Shown piece after piece: positions 1-9,560 of a stretch of 64,000 nucleotides of DNA. Position numbers and translations under genes: made by a program. The stretch covers positions 4,960,001-5,024,000 of the forward strand of contig JAPNXP010000007.1 of NCBI GenBank assembly GCA_028753945.1, read 5' to 3'. Source of the stretch: Hexactinellida sp. DTS-2022 (taxonomy: Eukaryota; Porifera; Hexactinellida). Each line of letters begins with the position of its first letter. The first letter of the stretch is position 1. The notes under the pieces are model-generated. The model did not search any database. It had not been told where the DNA came from and saw nothing but the letters and a program-made list of their open reading frames with translations.

Positions 1-330
1 GATGTTAAACTTTCCAAAGAATACATTTATGTTCTCGATTCATCTAATCCTTGTCTCCATCTCTACAACTATAATCACATTCTACAGAAGACTGTTATTT
101 CTCGAGGCAAAGGATTGGAAGTTATTTATCCTTATTACTTCTTCGTTGACAAAACTGATTATATTCTAATTTCAGACCGAGATTCAAACTCTATACATAT
201 TTTCAATACTGAATTCAAATTGATTCACAAGATCTCTGTGTCTCCCCATCCTATGGGTATTACAATGGACAACAGAAGAAGAATTATAGTCGTGTGTCGA
301 GCTAACAAAAACTGTCTACAGATATTTTAG
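1..330 (+). CDS. NHL-repeat protein, C-terminal part (5' end outside window)
   Basis: Frame 1 is open from the first base to a TAG at 328-330, giving about 109 residues. The translation has the beta-propeller blade pattern of NHL repeats: a blade with YIYVLDSSNPCLHLYNY, one with YILISDRDSNSIHIFNTE and a closing blade ending NKNCLQIF. The same layout, with the stop directly after a QIF/QVF closing strand, is seen in the complete gene at 59395-60612, so this is a paralogue. NHL propellers of the TRIM-NHL/tripartite type bind protein or RNA; the role here is unknown. There is no usable ATG upstream in the window, so the N-terminal coiled coil expected for the family is missing only because of the window edge. 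Confidence 0.8.
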   Translation, partial: DVKLSKEYIYVLDSSNPCLHLYNYNHILQKTVISRGKGLEVIYPYYFFVDKTDYILISDRDSNSIHIFNTEFKLIHKISVSPHPMGITMDNRRRIIVVCRANKNCLQIF

Positions 331-682
331 TAAACTATATAAACTTCTTCTTTCTTGTATTGTTTGCTAACTATTCTACTCGCCTAATTTGTTTCCCCAT
401 TCTTCTATTATTGAATTATTTCTAATATTTCTTACTGCTTTGTTTGCTAGTACACAAATTATAAACCTCAATTATTATCATTTGCAAACTATTTATGTTT
501 AAATGCCTTAATTATCTTAATATCGAGACTAAATGGTCTAGCGACTCTATTGCTCTACTCCCACTAAACTATAAGGGAATTTTAGAATTTTAAGATTCAG
601 TCAATCACAAGTTGTGTAATATAATTACTAAAAATATCTGGATAATCCCTAGGTTAAAAGATATAAGTATATCCCCTTAAAT

Positions 683-869
683 CAGGGTTTCATCCAGGCG
701 TATGCAACGCGCCTGTAGGCGCGTAAATTTGGATGAAAAAATTTCTAGGCGCGCGAAAATCGAGAGATGCTCCCATAGACTTAATACAAAATGATTAATT
801 TAGGCGCGTGTGAGCGATCTCAAACTAAATCTAGGCGCGCGGGAAATTTAGTCTGGATGAAAGCCTGCC
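683..869. mobile_element. MITE-like element with GCAGG-TTTCATCCAG termini
   Basis: The left end reads CAGGGTTTCATCCAGGCG and the right end, reversed, reads GCAGGCTTTCATCCAGAC. Between them are repeated GGCGCG words. A diverged relative with the same internal order (the words TTTAGG-GCGTGTGAG and CTCAAACTAAATCTAGG) is at about 55200-55375 in a LRRK intron. No coding capacity; class unknown. Confidence 0.6.
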
Positions 870-1040
870 TTAAATTATATGTTCACAACATCAATGTTTC
901 TACTATTGGATTTGCTACTGAAAGAAATGTGAAACAAACAAATATAAATTCAAATGATAATATAATTGACCATTTGTGTATCCATTGACCTTTTTAAATA
1001 TCTAGACATTCTGTAACACAATACGATATTCAAATATACG

Positions 1041-1219
1041 GCAGGGGTTTATACAGGATTTTTGGCTTGGGGGGGGGAGAAATCTATTGGTGCATAAACG
1101 AAGCGAGGAAATGTGAAGGGTTTGGGGGTAATAATACAATTTTCTCAAATTCTTGGGGGGGGAAACTGAACCTTGGGGGGGGAAATCCCAGGTTCCCCCC
1201 CCTCTGTATGAAACCCTGC
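1041..1219. mobile_element. Short inverted-repeat element with poly-G arms
   Basis: It begins GCAGGGGTTTATACAG and ends CTGTATGAAACCCTGC, an inverted pair of about 16 bp. Inside are runs of 8-9 G on the left and a C run on the right. It sits inside the GGGTCA-family copy at 983-1623 and is absent from the inverted copy near 9.3 kb, so it is a discrete insertion. The termini resemble those of the element at 683-869. Confidence 0.6.
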
Positions 1220-1320
1220 GTAATACGTATGTATGATGCTAGTCAATCAATTAATTCTGATAGACTTCTAATACCAAAGAAATTGCCTGTTTCTGGTAAA
1301 TTTGGTTTCTCATAGGATCA

Positions 1321-1470
1321 TGGGCGGAAAAGTGGGGGGGGGGGCAGGAGGGGCGCGCCCCCCAAATTTACAACTAGGCCCCATAGTTGTAATATGTACA
1401 ACCGATAATTGACAGGTCTCGCCCCCCCAGAATTTTAGGAATTTTTAGATAATTTTCCGCTTATGCATAG
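1321..1470. mobile_element. Short inverted-repeat element with GGGCGGAAAA termini
   Basis: GGGCGGAAAAGTGGGGG at the left is mirrored by a C run at about 1420-1427 and TTTTCCGC near 1455-1462. The inverted sister copy of the host repeat lacks this block, which supports an insertion. Exact ends are uncertain. Confidence 0.45.
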
Positions 1471-2149
1471 GATGATTATATAATTTATGTTCTTTGCATT
1501 AATCTAGTATTTCTATGCGCATAATCATGACGATAATCATAAGTGATTCGTACTATAACTAGACAAACATCGAAATTCCAAATGGGTCATGGGTCACAGA
1601 GCCGTGACCCATCGACCCATGGTCTTTTGGTATATTCTGCAGTAGACACACACGCGTTTGGAAATACCACTTATTATCTTTGCGTTCTCCTTTCATGTTG
1701 TCAGCATAATCACCATACTATATCAGCTTGGCATATCATTGTAGAAAACATTGTATGAGTCTCTAGTTGGATGGATGGTAGCTATAAACTGGTAACTTTC
1801 CATCCAACTTGCATTAATATAGTCAGAATCAATTGATGGAGAATTCAATACAACTCTATTCTCTTCAAACGTGATAATATTATTTCCCCTTAAACTTCAT
1901 TTTAATGGTTTTTGTTCTAAATTTTCATTTAACAGATCAAAATATTTCTTAAACAAAGAATCCTGGCCTACTCCTGACTGCAGGGAATTCTTTTGATGGA
2001 ATAGCGTTTTGCAGAAATTCCAATTTATTTTGTATAGGATACATTGGTGTGTTATTCTTCGTAATGCACGTTCTCACCTACTACAGCAACTTCCAAAGGT
2101 TATAATAGGTAAACAAGTATGCTGAACACGAATTTCGCATTTATAATTT

Positions 2150-2420
2150 ATAATATGAATATTTGTTGTTGTTATTTACAAAAGTAGGTAAAATTAATGA
2201 AAATTCAAAATCAACCTAGAGACTAGCTTCCAACGGCTATTATTGGTAAACAAGTATGCTGAACACGAATTTCGCATTTACAAATTCATAATACGAGCCC
2301 TTCGGTCTCGGTCGCTTCGCGACGGACCACTCTCTCACAAAAGTCGCGAAGCGACTTTTGTTTGTTCGTATTAGGCACTACGCGATACAATTAACGGCCG
2401 CTTCGCTGACTTTCCCTCCC
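2150..2420 (+). repeat. Dispersed repeat ending in GAGCCCTTCGGTCTCGG (copy 1 of 3)
   Basis: The order of words (ATTTGTTGTTGTTATTTAC, AAATTCAAAATC, TATTATTGGTAAACAAGTAT, then a GC-rich end with CGAGCCCTTCGGTCTCGG) recurs at 11598-11910 and 47255-47500. Copy 1 contains an internal GC-rich palindrome (AAAAGTCGCGAAGCGACTTTT near 2338-2358). A partly duplicated segment with AACAAGTATGCTGAACACG lies just before, at 2112-2135. No ORF; class unknown. Confidence 0.6.
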
Positions 2421-2750
2421 GAAAAAACTATAATATTACTAATGAGTTCACCTGTGGCTAGTGAATTATACACTATTACTTAATAATGAGTGCCTAAAAT
2501 TCATTTTGGGTTGTGATTACTGTAATTTGTTTGGGGAATTATGTTGAGTAAGTTATTCTCATTGCTCAAAATAGTTATTAATTATTAGTTAATTAATAGC
2601 TCAATAATTCTTAAGGATAGCTCGTTCAGCTATATTAATAGGTTCAGCTTGTTAGCTCAAATAAATTGAGACCTGTGGTTGGTAAATTATACGCAATTAA
2701 TTATTTCAGTAAATTGTATTGCAAAGTAATTTACTAACATTGGGTGTAAT

Positions 2751-2831
2751 CTCTCCATAATAATGGTTTAAAGATGAGAATAAGACCGCTTCGCGGTCTT
2801 ATTCTCACCATTAAACAATTATTATGGAGAG
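2751..2831. repeat. 81-bp near-perfect hairpin
   Basis: CTCTCCATAATAATGG at the left pairs with its reverse complement ending ATTATTATGGAGAG at the right, and the centre is AAGACCGCTTCGCGGTCTT. Only a few mismatches separate the arms. Could be a foldback element or a transcribed hairpin; nothing nearby decides this. Confidence 0.7.
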
Positions 2832-3373
2832 GTAAATCCAGGGTTGCAAAATATTTTATTTATAAACAGTAATAAAGTTCTGCATCTCAATAAACAATTC
2901 TTTTTGCAGGAGCTGGGTTAGTGAATTATTTAATTTAATTGACATAATAAATCTCATCGTTAGACAGAAAATGTCTCTTTATCTCGACATAAAGGGACAT
3001 ATTTTAAAACTCGACTTTTTTTATAACACAATTTAGTTAAAAATAGCTCGATTCCCTATAAGGAAATTCACCATAAAGTGTGTTTTATGGTGAGTTTGCA
3101 TAAATATGTCCCTATATATGGACATGTTTTGTATATAGACATGTTAGCAATGCTCAGAGGAAAAATATCAGTGCAGCTCAATACGATAAGCGTTGATTGT
3201 GTTATATAACACGAGTAAAATAAACAGTTTCATTGTAACTAATTTGAAAAGGAAAACCAAAAATGTGAACAATCCAAAATCAATCCAACGAACTCTTCAA
3301 AATAAGAAATATAAACTGTACAAAAAAACTAACCACTAAAATATCGAGTTCATGGGCATAAATAACAAAGTAG

Positions 3374-5356
3374 TTACAGATTAGATTTGAGGAGCTGCTT
3401 AGTGTATTTCCTATAGACCGGATGGACTCCGAATCGATGCTTATTCCTGGGATTAAGTTGGGCCCATTCCCACATAGCTCCGTACACATCTCCGTCCCTC
3501 CTACCCAGAACAGAGCGCAGCACCATATCAGGAATATCGAACGCATCCACCAGCGCCACGGCCTCGGGTCTCACTTCCTGCAACAGACAGAGAAGCACGC
3601 GTCTCAACTCAACCAGGTCTGTGCTGTGCAGCACACCGCACTGCATGAAGGCACCCGACTTATCCAGCACATAGTGCAGGGAGAATATGTCCGACAGACA
3701 TTTCAGGATCCTCTGGTTCTCACGGCTCATGCTCTTAACACCTGCATTATCCAGACTCTCAATGAAAGACTTAACAATCACGTAGTATGTGTGCGCCTCT
3801 GCGCACTCCACTAGCTCAATGGCCGCTGCGTTTCTAGCATCGAACTGGTCGCGCCCTCGCATCTCGCCCTCCCTCACCTTAGCCACGGCCCTGTCCACGC
3901 CAGCTCGCGCCATGGCTCGATACAGACACAGCTGGTGTCGTGAGGACTCGAACTGGAGAGGGGAGGGGCGCGAGAGAGAGCTCGTGTCCGACAGATACGA
4001 TACGTTATCCGGGAGAGATGTGTTGGGATCCTCTGAGACTCTCTGTCTCATCTTGACCAGGTAGCGCGCAGTCTGTAGCAGCAGAATAGTATTGTCTCCC
4101 TCGGCGGTCAGGGAGGGACTGGCTGTGTAGTAAATGTAAGGGAATCCGCTGGATAGAGAGTAGCCATGGCCCCCGCAGGACACGCGGCAGCTCTCTATTC
4201 CCTTAACTGCTAAGTTAGTAGCGACGGACTTCACACCTGAAGAGGTGGCATGCAGTTCTGGTAACGAATCCATGTTCTCCCGAGTCAGCTGTGACTGAGT
4301 GTTCGCATACAGCTCCATCATGTACTGAGAGATGAAGTATAGCGCGTACGCTGAGGAGAGCAGTGGAATTAGTGTGTACTGTTGGTTGACATAGTCAAGC
4401 AGCTGAGTTTCTAACTCCCCTGGCTTGTTCTGTGTCTGTCTACGGACAATACTGTAGCGGATAGCAATAGTCACAGCTCTTGACATCCATTCAAATGATT
4501 CGCGAGCCAAAGCAGTACGCACTATTACCATAGTCCCATAAGAAAGCTTATCAAATTTGGCTCGAACATAAGTACCATCTGGTAACACCTGTGAGTAGCG
4601 CATTAGCATATTATCTCTCGGAATCCTCACATTGTCAAGCCTGAGATATCCGTTGTCTGATTCATCAAAGCCAAACTTAGGTCCTATATCCCCTATGGCG
4701 ATACCCTCCATTGGCTGATGGTTCTTCAAACTTCTCAGTTGCACAATGAAGTTATGTATTCCTCTGTCCTCTCCCTTCGTTATCAACCTGGCAGGAACAA
4801 TGCCGTGTGTGGCAACCACGCCCATGCTCCCAGCCCACCATTTGGTAGAAGTCAGGGTAGGAGAATGGACTACAAATTCCTGTTTCTTAGGATCATAGGT
4901 TGCTGTAGTTTCCAAACCACGCACATAAGTGCCATGTCCCATTTCCGTCTGTGCATAGCAACCAATTATGTCATAGTTATTCGCCAGTGGTAACCATTTG
5001 TCCTTCTGTTCCTGAGTACCTTGACCCGTGATTGTTGGTATAAACATCATATAATGCACTCCGTAGGGATTTATATCATTTACTGTTCTATGGAAAATTC
5101 GCGATTCAATAAAACCGGTTATTTTCAGTTCGGACATCTTTTTAGTCAAAGTGTATGAAAACTTTCTCGCAGCTTCCTCAAACCTCTCTTCTCGGGTCTC
5201 GTAATGGTAGTTAGCTACATCGAAGTTAGGATCTGTTGCTATTGCATTCTCTATTTCCCTCTTCCTTTTCACTATCTCACTTCCCCCGTATATAAGACTC
5301 GTTATTTGTTCAGTGTCTAGTTTGGAAGCTTTGCGTTCTGCAGCTAGCAATTCCAT
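3374..5356 (-). CDS. ACOX1: Peroxisomal acyl-CoA oxidase
   Basis: This intronless 660-residue protein matches acyl-CoA oxidase 1 in length and across its whole sequence. The enzyme catalyses the first, FAD-dependent and H2O2-producing step of peroxisomal beta-oxidation. Visible landmarks are the N-terminal helix with KRKREIEN, the YAQTEMGHGT segment near residue 137 and LETTATYD, the middle beta-domain GDIGPKFG, and the C-terminal region CGGHGYS followed by TAEGDNTI. The glutamate in TAEGDNTI corresponds to the catalytic base of the rat enzyme. The protein ends SNL, a variant of the SKL-type peroxisomal targeting signal. The ATG fits the family's usual N-terminus. It is preceded by TTTTCAG, so an untranslated upstream exon is possible. 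ACOX1 versus ACOX3 is not resolved; ACOX1 fits better. An inverted partial copy of its 5' end lies just upstream. Confidence 0.93.
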   Translation of the reverse strand: MELLAAERKASKLDTEQITSLIYGGSEIVKRKREIENAIATDPNFDVANYHYETREERFEEAARKFSYTLTKKMSELKITGFIESRIFHRTVNDINPYGVHYMMFIPTITGQGTQEQKDKWLPLANNYDIIGCYAQTEMGHGTYVRGLETTATYDPKKQEFVVHSPTLTSTKWWAGSMGVVATHGIVPARLITKGEDRGIHNFIVQLRSLKNHQPMEGIAIGDIGPKFGFDESDNGYLRLDNVRIPRDNMLMRYSQVLPDGTYVRAKFDKLSYGTMVIVRTALARESFEWMSRAVTIAIRYSIVRRQTQNKPGELETQLLDYVNQQYTLIPLLSSAYALYFISQYMMELYANTQSQLTRENMDSLPELHATSSGVKSVATNLAVKGIESCRVSCGGHGYSLSSGFPYIYYTASPSLTAEGDNTILLLQTARYLVKMRQRVSEDPNTSLPDNVSYLSDTSSLSRPSPLQFESSRHQLCLYRAMARAGVDRAVAKVREGEMRGRDQFDARNAAAIELVECAEAHTYYVIVKSFIESLDNAGVKSMSRENQRILKCLSDIFSLHYVLDKSGAFMQCGVLHSTDLVELRRVLLCLLQEVRPEAVALVDAFDIPDMVLRSVLGRRDGDVYGAMWEWAQLNPRNKHRFGVHPVYRKYTKQLLKSNL

Positions 5357-5664
5357 CTGAAAATTGACAGAAATAGATTGCTACTCATATGTGGTGAAAC
5401 AAATAAATACTAGAGACATAGAATAGGAAACAAAATTTAAACTGAAAAGCAAACAAATGGCAACAAAAGGAAACTGAAATACTTTAAATCCATCGACATT
5501 AATAAATCGTTTCGGAACCAAAAACCAAATATCAACTATTCGGCAAGTAATATTCGGTTCAACCTAATATATCAGTATTCGGTTTCAACCTTGAAACCCA
5601 TTGTAGTAGTTTGTGTTTTGGTGAATATTCATTATTCATTGTATTTCATGAATAATATTTTATA
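5357..5664. promoter_or_regulatory. Upstream region of the acyl-CoA oxidase gene / spacer of the inverted duplication
   Basis: This 308-bp AT-rich stretch separates the oxidase start codon from its inverted partial copy. Its first roughly 25 bases, immediately before the ATG, are part of the duplicated arm (TGTCAATTTTCAG next to the ATG in both copies). Promoter function is only inferred from position. Confidence 0.35.
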
Positions 5665-5880
5665 AGCAATCTATTTCTGTCAATTTTCAGATGGAATTGC
5701 TAGCTGCAAAACGCAAGGGTCCAAACTAGACACTGAACAAATAACGAGTCTTATATACGGGGGAAGTGAGATAGTGAAAAGGAAGAGGGAAATAGAGAAT
5801 GCAATACAACAGATCATAACTTCGATGTAGCTAACTACCATTACGAGACCCGAGAAGAGAGGTTTGAGGAAGCTGCTAGA
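5665..5880 (+). pseudogene. Inverted, frameshifted copy of the acyl-CoA oxidase 5' end
   Basis: From about 5665 the plus strand repeats the oxidase sequence in opposite orientation: about 25 bases before the ATG, the ATG at 5691, and about 190 bases of coding sequence up to GAAGCTGCTAGA at 5880. Differences I see include GCAAAACGC for GCAGAACGC, one base lost near codon 9, one lost near codon 38 (AATACAACAG for AATAGCAACAG) and ATCATAAC for ATCCTAAC. The copy is thus very similar but cannot encode the protein. Identity stops abruptly at 5881, where DIRS-like sequence starts. It is a recent duplication rather than a working gene. Confidence 0.9.
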
Positions 5881-7655
5881 AGCCTGCTGAACATGTGGGT
5901 GAAGCTCGCCTTTGGGGATTTTTAGGATCCCTGGGAACTGAGGCAGAGTATAGGGTGAGCTACTAACTGGTTCAAAAGTGTCGGTCACGATAGTTGACTT
6001 GGCCAGAGAGGTACAATTATTAGTACTCTCACCACTAGATCCTGGGCTATTATATCAATGTTCTGCCGATCACAATAATAAGAAACGTAAGGGCACTGTA
6101 TCTTTGCCCAGTTCAGAGTGAATGCATTCACCGTATCACCGTAATTACAGTGGAATCCTTATTCTGGTAGCTCACATATATTTGTAACTGATGTGTTAAT
6201 CGGCTGGCAAGGATATTTATACTGGGAGTAGTTGGCGAATCACACTCTGAAATATACGGGATAGAGCATCGGCCATGGTATTGTCCTTCCCCTGGAATTG
6301 TTTGGTGTCACTAATATTTGTTTCTGGAAACACCAGTTCAAAAGTTGAAAATGCCCACTGACACAGCTCCCTTTCTTGTTCGCGTAGGCCACTGCTGATT
6401 TGTAGTACATTCTGATAAGTACGTGTGCTTAGAGTGCAAACAGTTGAAGGATAGAATAAAGACGCCCTTAGCTCCAGAAGATTTATGGACGTTTGTTTTC
6501 CTCTGCATTCCATGCACCGAGCCATTTTCCTGGCCGTTGCTCACAACCTAACCTGTCAAGCTGGCATGGGTGGCAATCTCCTGTGAAATTGGCGGGACTG
6601 TTACCGATGCCCCCATCGTACTTAAGGGGGTGTATTACCCACAAAGTCAGATATTGTATATCTTGGGCCTCGAGGCGGATAACTGGATTGCAACTTACTG
6701 GAACCTGGCGAACTTGGGTAGCATCAGTCAGTTGCAAGGCTCCGTGGTATAGCGGATCTCTTGGTTTGTGTAATAGCCTAAATAGAGCCGAGAAACGCCG
6801 GTAGAGCTCGGAATGTTCAAGATCCCTTTACCTTTAGCTTTGGGGCTTGTTTCCTCTTGTTGGCTATGAATCCCAGTCCTGGTCAGTAGCTCATGATCAG
6901 TGAGGCCTGTGTGCACAGTTTTTGTATGTGCTTAGCAAAACCCGCATAATGTATAAATACAAAAGCGATGCGTGAGATTTCCGTATGGGGAGGCTATTAT
7001 CACAATATATGAGAATACATTTGTTCAGCTCCCTTCAGTTAGACGGTCAATAGGATTACATTTGGAGAGGCTTAGCCTCTCCAATCCTGGAAAGTTTTTG
7101 GGAAGGTTTTCGACTTCCACGTAAACTGGAGGCACCGAGACGCCTCTTATCTCACTGCTACGCAGTGCCGTAGCCACCAATTAAAAGTGGTCAGGTTAGA
7201 CCGGGCTGGATACAGTACCAACAGGGCCAAGGGTTCAGGTTAACCTGTCCAACCAACTAAAAGTGGTCAGGTTGAAACCTGACCAACCTGACCAGTGGCT
7301 ACGGCCCTGCTACGGCTAGGTATGCATCCTTGAGGTCTATACCCCTAGGCCCCTATCAAGAAATCGATTCTTTGTAGACAGCCCAGACCTTCCATTTTTG
7401 AATGTGGTGTAGAAACGAAACTGCTCAGGGTGCCTAGGTTCAGAATTAGTATGTACTACCCCGATGTTGATTCGGGATTGACAAGATAAATTTCCACTAG
7501 GGTCTCCATTACTGCTCCCTCGTGTATCAAAGAGGTAATCTCCCGATGTGCTATTTCATTCACCTCTGGTTTTATTTGAGGATTGGGGACCATATATGTC
7601 TGTGGAAGGTGTAGCTGAAATTGAACTGCGTTTGATAGCAGTTTGCAATCAGGGT
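5881..7655 (-). mobile_element. Decayed DIRS-like retrotransposon: RNase H and reverse transcriptase pieces
   Basis: On the minus strand several frames together resemble a reverse transcriptase followed by RNase H of the DIRS/Ngaro (tyrosine-recombinase) type. Near 7310-7570 are pieces such as HEGAVMETLVEIYLVNPES, ILNLGTLSSFVSTPHSKMEG and a D-x-KDAYLAV-like end. Near 6737-6600 is an LTLWVIHPLKYDGG segment. Near 6525-6250 are SINLLELRASLF and FQGKDNTMADALSRI, an RNase H end motif. Many stops and frameshifts show it is dead. The RT region is interrupted by a small inverted-repeat element at 7149-7305 and, at its N-terminal side, by the foldback element 7656-8533. Gypsy-type origin is the main alternative. 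No recombinase was seen. Confidence 0.6.
7149..7305. mobile_element. Inverted-repeat element with TGCCGTAGCCAC termini
   Basis: The left end is GTGCCGTAGCCACCA and the right end is AGTGGCTACGGCCC, an inverted pair. Inside, AGTGGTCAGGTT occurs twice and is mirrored by AACCTGACCA. It interrupts the reverse transcriptase fragment of the DIRS-like element. No coding capacity. Confidence 0.6.
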
Positions 7656-8533
7656 TTGTATCAACTCATTTTGAGTTGGCAGAATAAACTCATTTTCTTG
7701 AATGAGTTGAATGAGTTGGTAGACAAAAAATGAGTTGTTTTGCCAACTCAAAATGAGTTGATAGTAATTTTATTCAGGGTTGTATCAACTCATTTTGAGT
7801 TGGCAAAACAACTCATTCAAATTTCCTTCACCAACTCATTCAACTCATTCATTTTGCTGTTACCAACTCATTCAACTCATTCAAGAAAATGAGTTGATTC
7901 TGCCAACTCATTTTTATTAAACTAATTGTAACTAACGTATATCTTAAATCTTCAGTTTACTAATACATTTACAGCTGCGTAGGTCGGCTCTCAAAAGTGA
8001 TCCGGCCAAATTTGGATCTCCCTACGCATTAATGTTACGACAAAGTGAAAGTGGTCTAGCCATGGTCGGAAGTAGGTTGTATCAACTCATTTTGAGTTGG
8101 CAAAACAACTCATTTTTTGTCTTGCAACTCATTCATTTTGCTGTCACCAACTCAATCAACTCATTCAAGAAAATGAGTTGATTCTGCCAACTCAAAATGA
8201 GTTGATACAACCCTAGTTGATACAAGTTCATACAACCCTGGTTGATACAACCCTACTTCCGATCATGGCCAGACAACTTTCACTTTGTCGCAACATTAAT
8301 GCGTAGGGAGATCCAAATTTGGCGGATCACTTTTGAGAGCCGACCTACGCAGCTGTAAATGTATTAGTAACTGAAGATTTAAGATATACGTTAGTTACAA
8401 TTAGTTTAATAAAAATGAGTTGGCAGAATCAACTCATTTTCTTGAATGAGTTGAATGAGTTGGTGAAGGAAATTTGAATGAGTTGGTAGACAAAAAATGA
8501 GTTGTTTTGCCAACTCAAAATGAGTTGATACAA
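7656..8533. mobile_element. Foldback element with CAACTCA-repeat arms
   Basis: About 7778-8080 and 8213-8533 are long inverted copies of each other. They include unique sequence (a run containing TTAATGCGTAGGGAGATCC on one strand) as well as many CAACTCATTC and AACTCATTTTGAGTTGG repeats, themselves palindromic. Two shorter palindromic units of about 120-130 bp, at 7656-7777 and 8081-8212, have the same TTGTATCAACTC ends and look like small relatives. No transposase is encoded. It splits the DIRS-like element: RT-like sequence is found on both sides. Confidence 0.8.
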
Positions 8534-8660
8534 CCATGAAAACTTTGCATCCTCCCTAAGGGGAGTGCCCGCCAAAGGGCGGATGAACGTACTTGTTCGG
8601 ACATTGATTTCTGAACAGTACAACTTCCAATTTCTGATCAACCCTACTAGTCAGGGCGGA
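8534..8660 (-). mobile_element. DIRS-like fragment beyond the foldback insertion
   Basis: On the minus strand, short reading frames here (PLAGTPLREDAKF and, in another frame, LGRMQSFHG) resemble the start of a DIRS-type reverse transcriptase domain, which commonly has a GGRL-xx-F-xx-NW segment. The continuation would be at 7640-7570 if the foldback element were not between them. The match is short and frames shift, so this is tentative. Confidence 0.4.
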
Positions 8661-9118
8661 AGTACAGGCACTGGCCTACCAATCCAACAAAATGAGAATT
8701 TTTTCTCAATTTCTGATTATTAATACTAGTTTCCAACAAACCATTGAGGACTCATCTGATTATCCCTCTCCCAATATCCGGGCAAGCAAATATATCAAAC
8801 GCTTTTGACCCGGCTTCCCTTGTTGAGTCTTGAGAGGAAATACTTCTCCAATTTGACACCAAAAATTTCCTAATACTTAACCTCTAAACCACTTAGTCAG
8901 GAGGGAAATTGCAAATTCCCACGCCCAGATATATCAATTATAATGTCCCTAAGGTGGATTCAATAATTTAAACAAAGTTGTCAGGCTTATCAAACAAATG
9001 ACGAAGTCTTAACTGGTTATCAACGCGTTCTACTCGACGCAGTTGGACCGCTGACCAAAAATATGAGGGCGCTCCAGTAAGGAGATGACTTTACCTCAAA
9101 TGACTTAATTAGTACCAT

Positions 9119-9560
9119 CCAGAGTGGACCATGGGTCGATGGGTCATGGATCAGATGGGTCACCTAAATCGATGGGTCATGGGTCACGGCTCTGTGACCC
9201 ATGACCCATGACCCATTTGGAATTTCGATGTTCGTCCTGTTATAGTACGAATCAAATTAACCCAGAAACATTACAGGGTATTTCTTTGGTATTAGAAGTC
9301 TAACAAAATTAAATCATTGGCAAGGATCATACATTATTATAAGTCGGATTGTGTTACCTAATGTTTAGATTTAAAAAATTAGATATTCAAAAAGGTCAAT
9401 GGGAACATGATGGGTCAAAGCGTTACTTGATGGGTCAATGGGTCACTCGATGGGTCATGGGTCACAAATGCGATGGGTCAATGGGTCACGGGTCATAAAT
9501 GCGATGGGTCAGATGGGTCATGGGTCACCAATGTTGACCCATGGTCCACTCTGGTACCAT
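9119..9560 (-). mobile_element. GGGTCA-family repeat, copy 2 (inverted relative to copy 1)
   Basis: The block is the reverse complement of copy 1 at 983-1623 without its two internal insertions. Both ends carry GGGTCAATGGGTCATGGGTCAC-type arrays (about 9129-9215 and 9411-9545). The edges, GAGTGGACCATGGGTC and GACCCATGGTCCACTCTGG, are inverted copies of each other, giving a full foldback layout. AGTACCATCC at 9111-9120 and GGTACCATCC at 9553-9562 could be a target duplication. Confidence 0.65.

Larger units (their letters stand above)
983..1623 (+). mobile_element. GGGTCA-family repeat, copy 1, interrupted by two younger insertions
   Basis: Words from CCATTGACCTTTTT at 983 to the palindromic core AATGGGTCATGGGTCAC at 1580-1620 are found in the same order, inverted, at about 9160-9410 (including CTTCTAATACCAAAGAAAT and ACATCGAAATTCCAAATGGG). 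Copy 1 is broken at about 1041-1219 and 1321-1470 by two extra G-rich elements absent from the other copy. This gives a relative order of insertion. Confidence 0.6.
331..3373. other. Gene-free, repeat-filled spacer
   Basis: No convincing coding sequence is seen. The stretch consists of AT-rich DNA carrying several palindromic or terminally inverted repeats, listed separately at 683-869, 983-1623, 1041-1219, 1321-1470, 2150-2420 and 2751-2831. Around 2940-3160 there are further short inverted motifs (for example GACATAAAGGGACATA-like words on both sides), of unknown nature. Short ORFs in this stretch show no family resemblance. Confidence 0.7.

Noticed and set aside
6483-6737. Independent small gene
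   Set aside because: It reads as a piece between RT and RNase H of the DIRS-like element.
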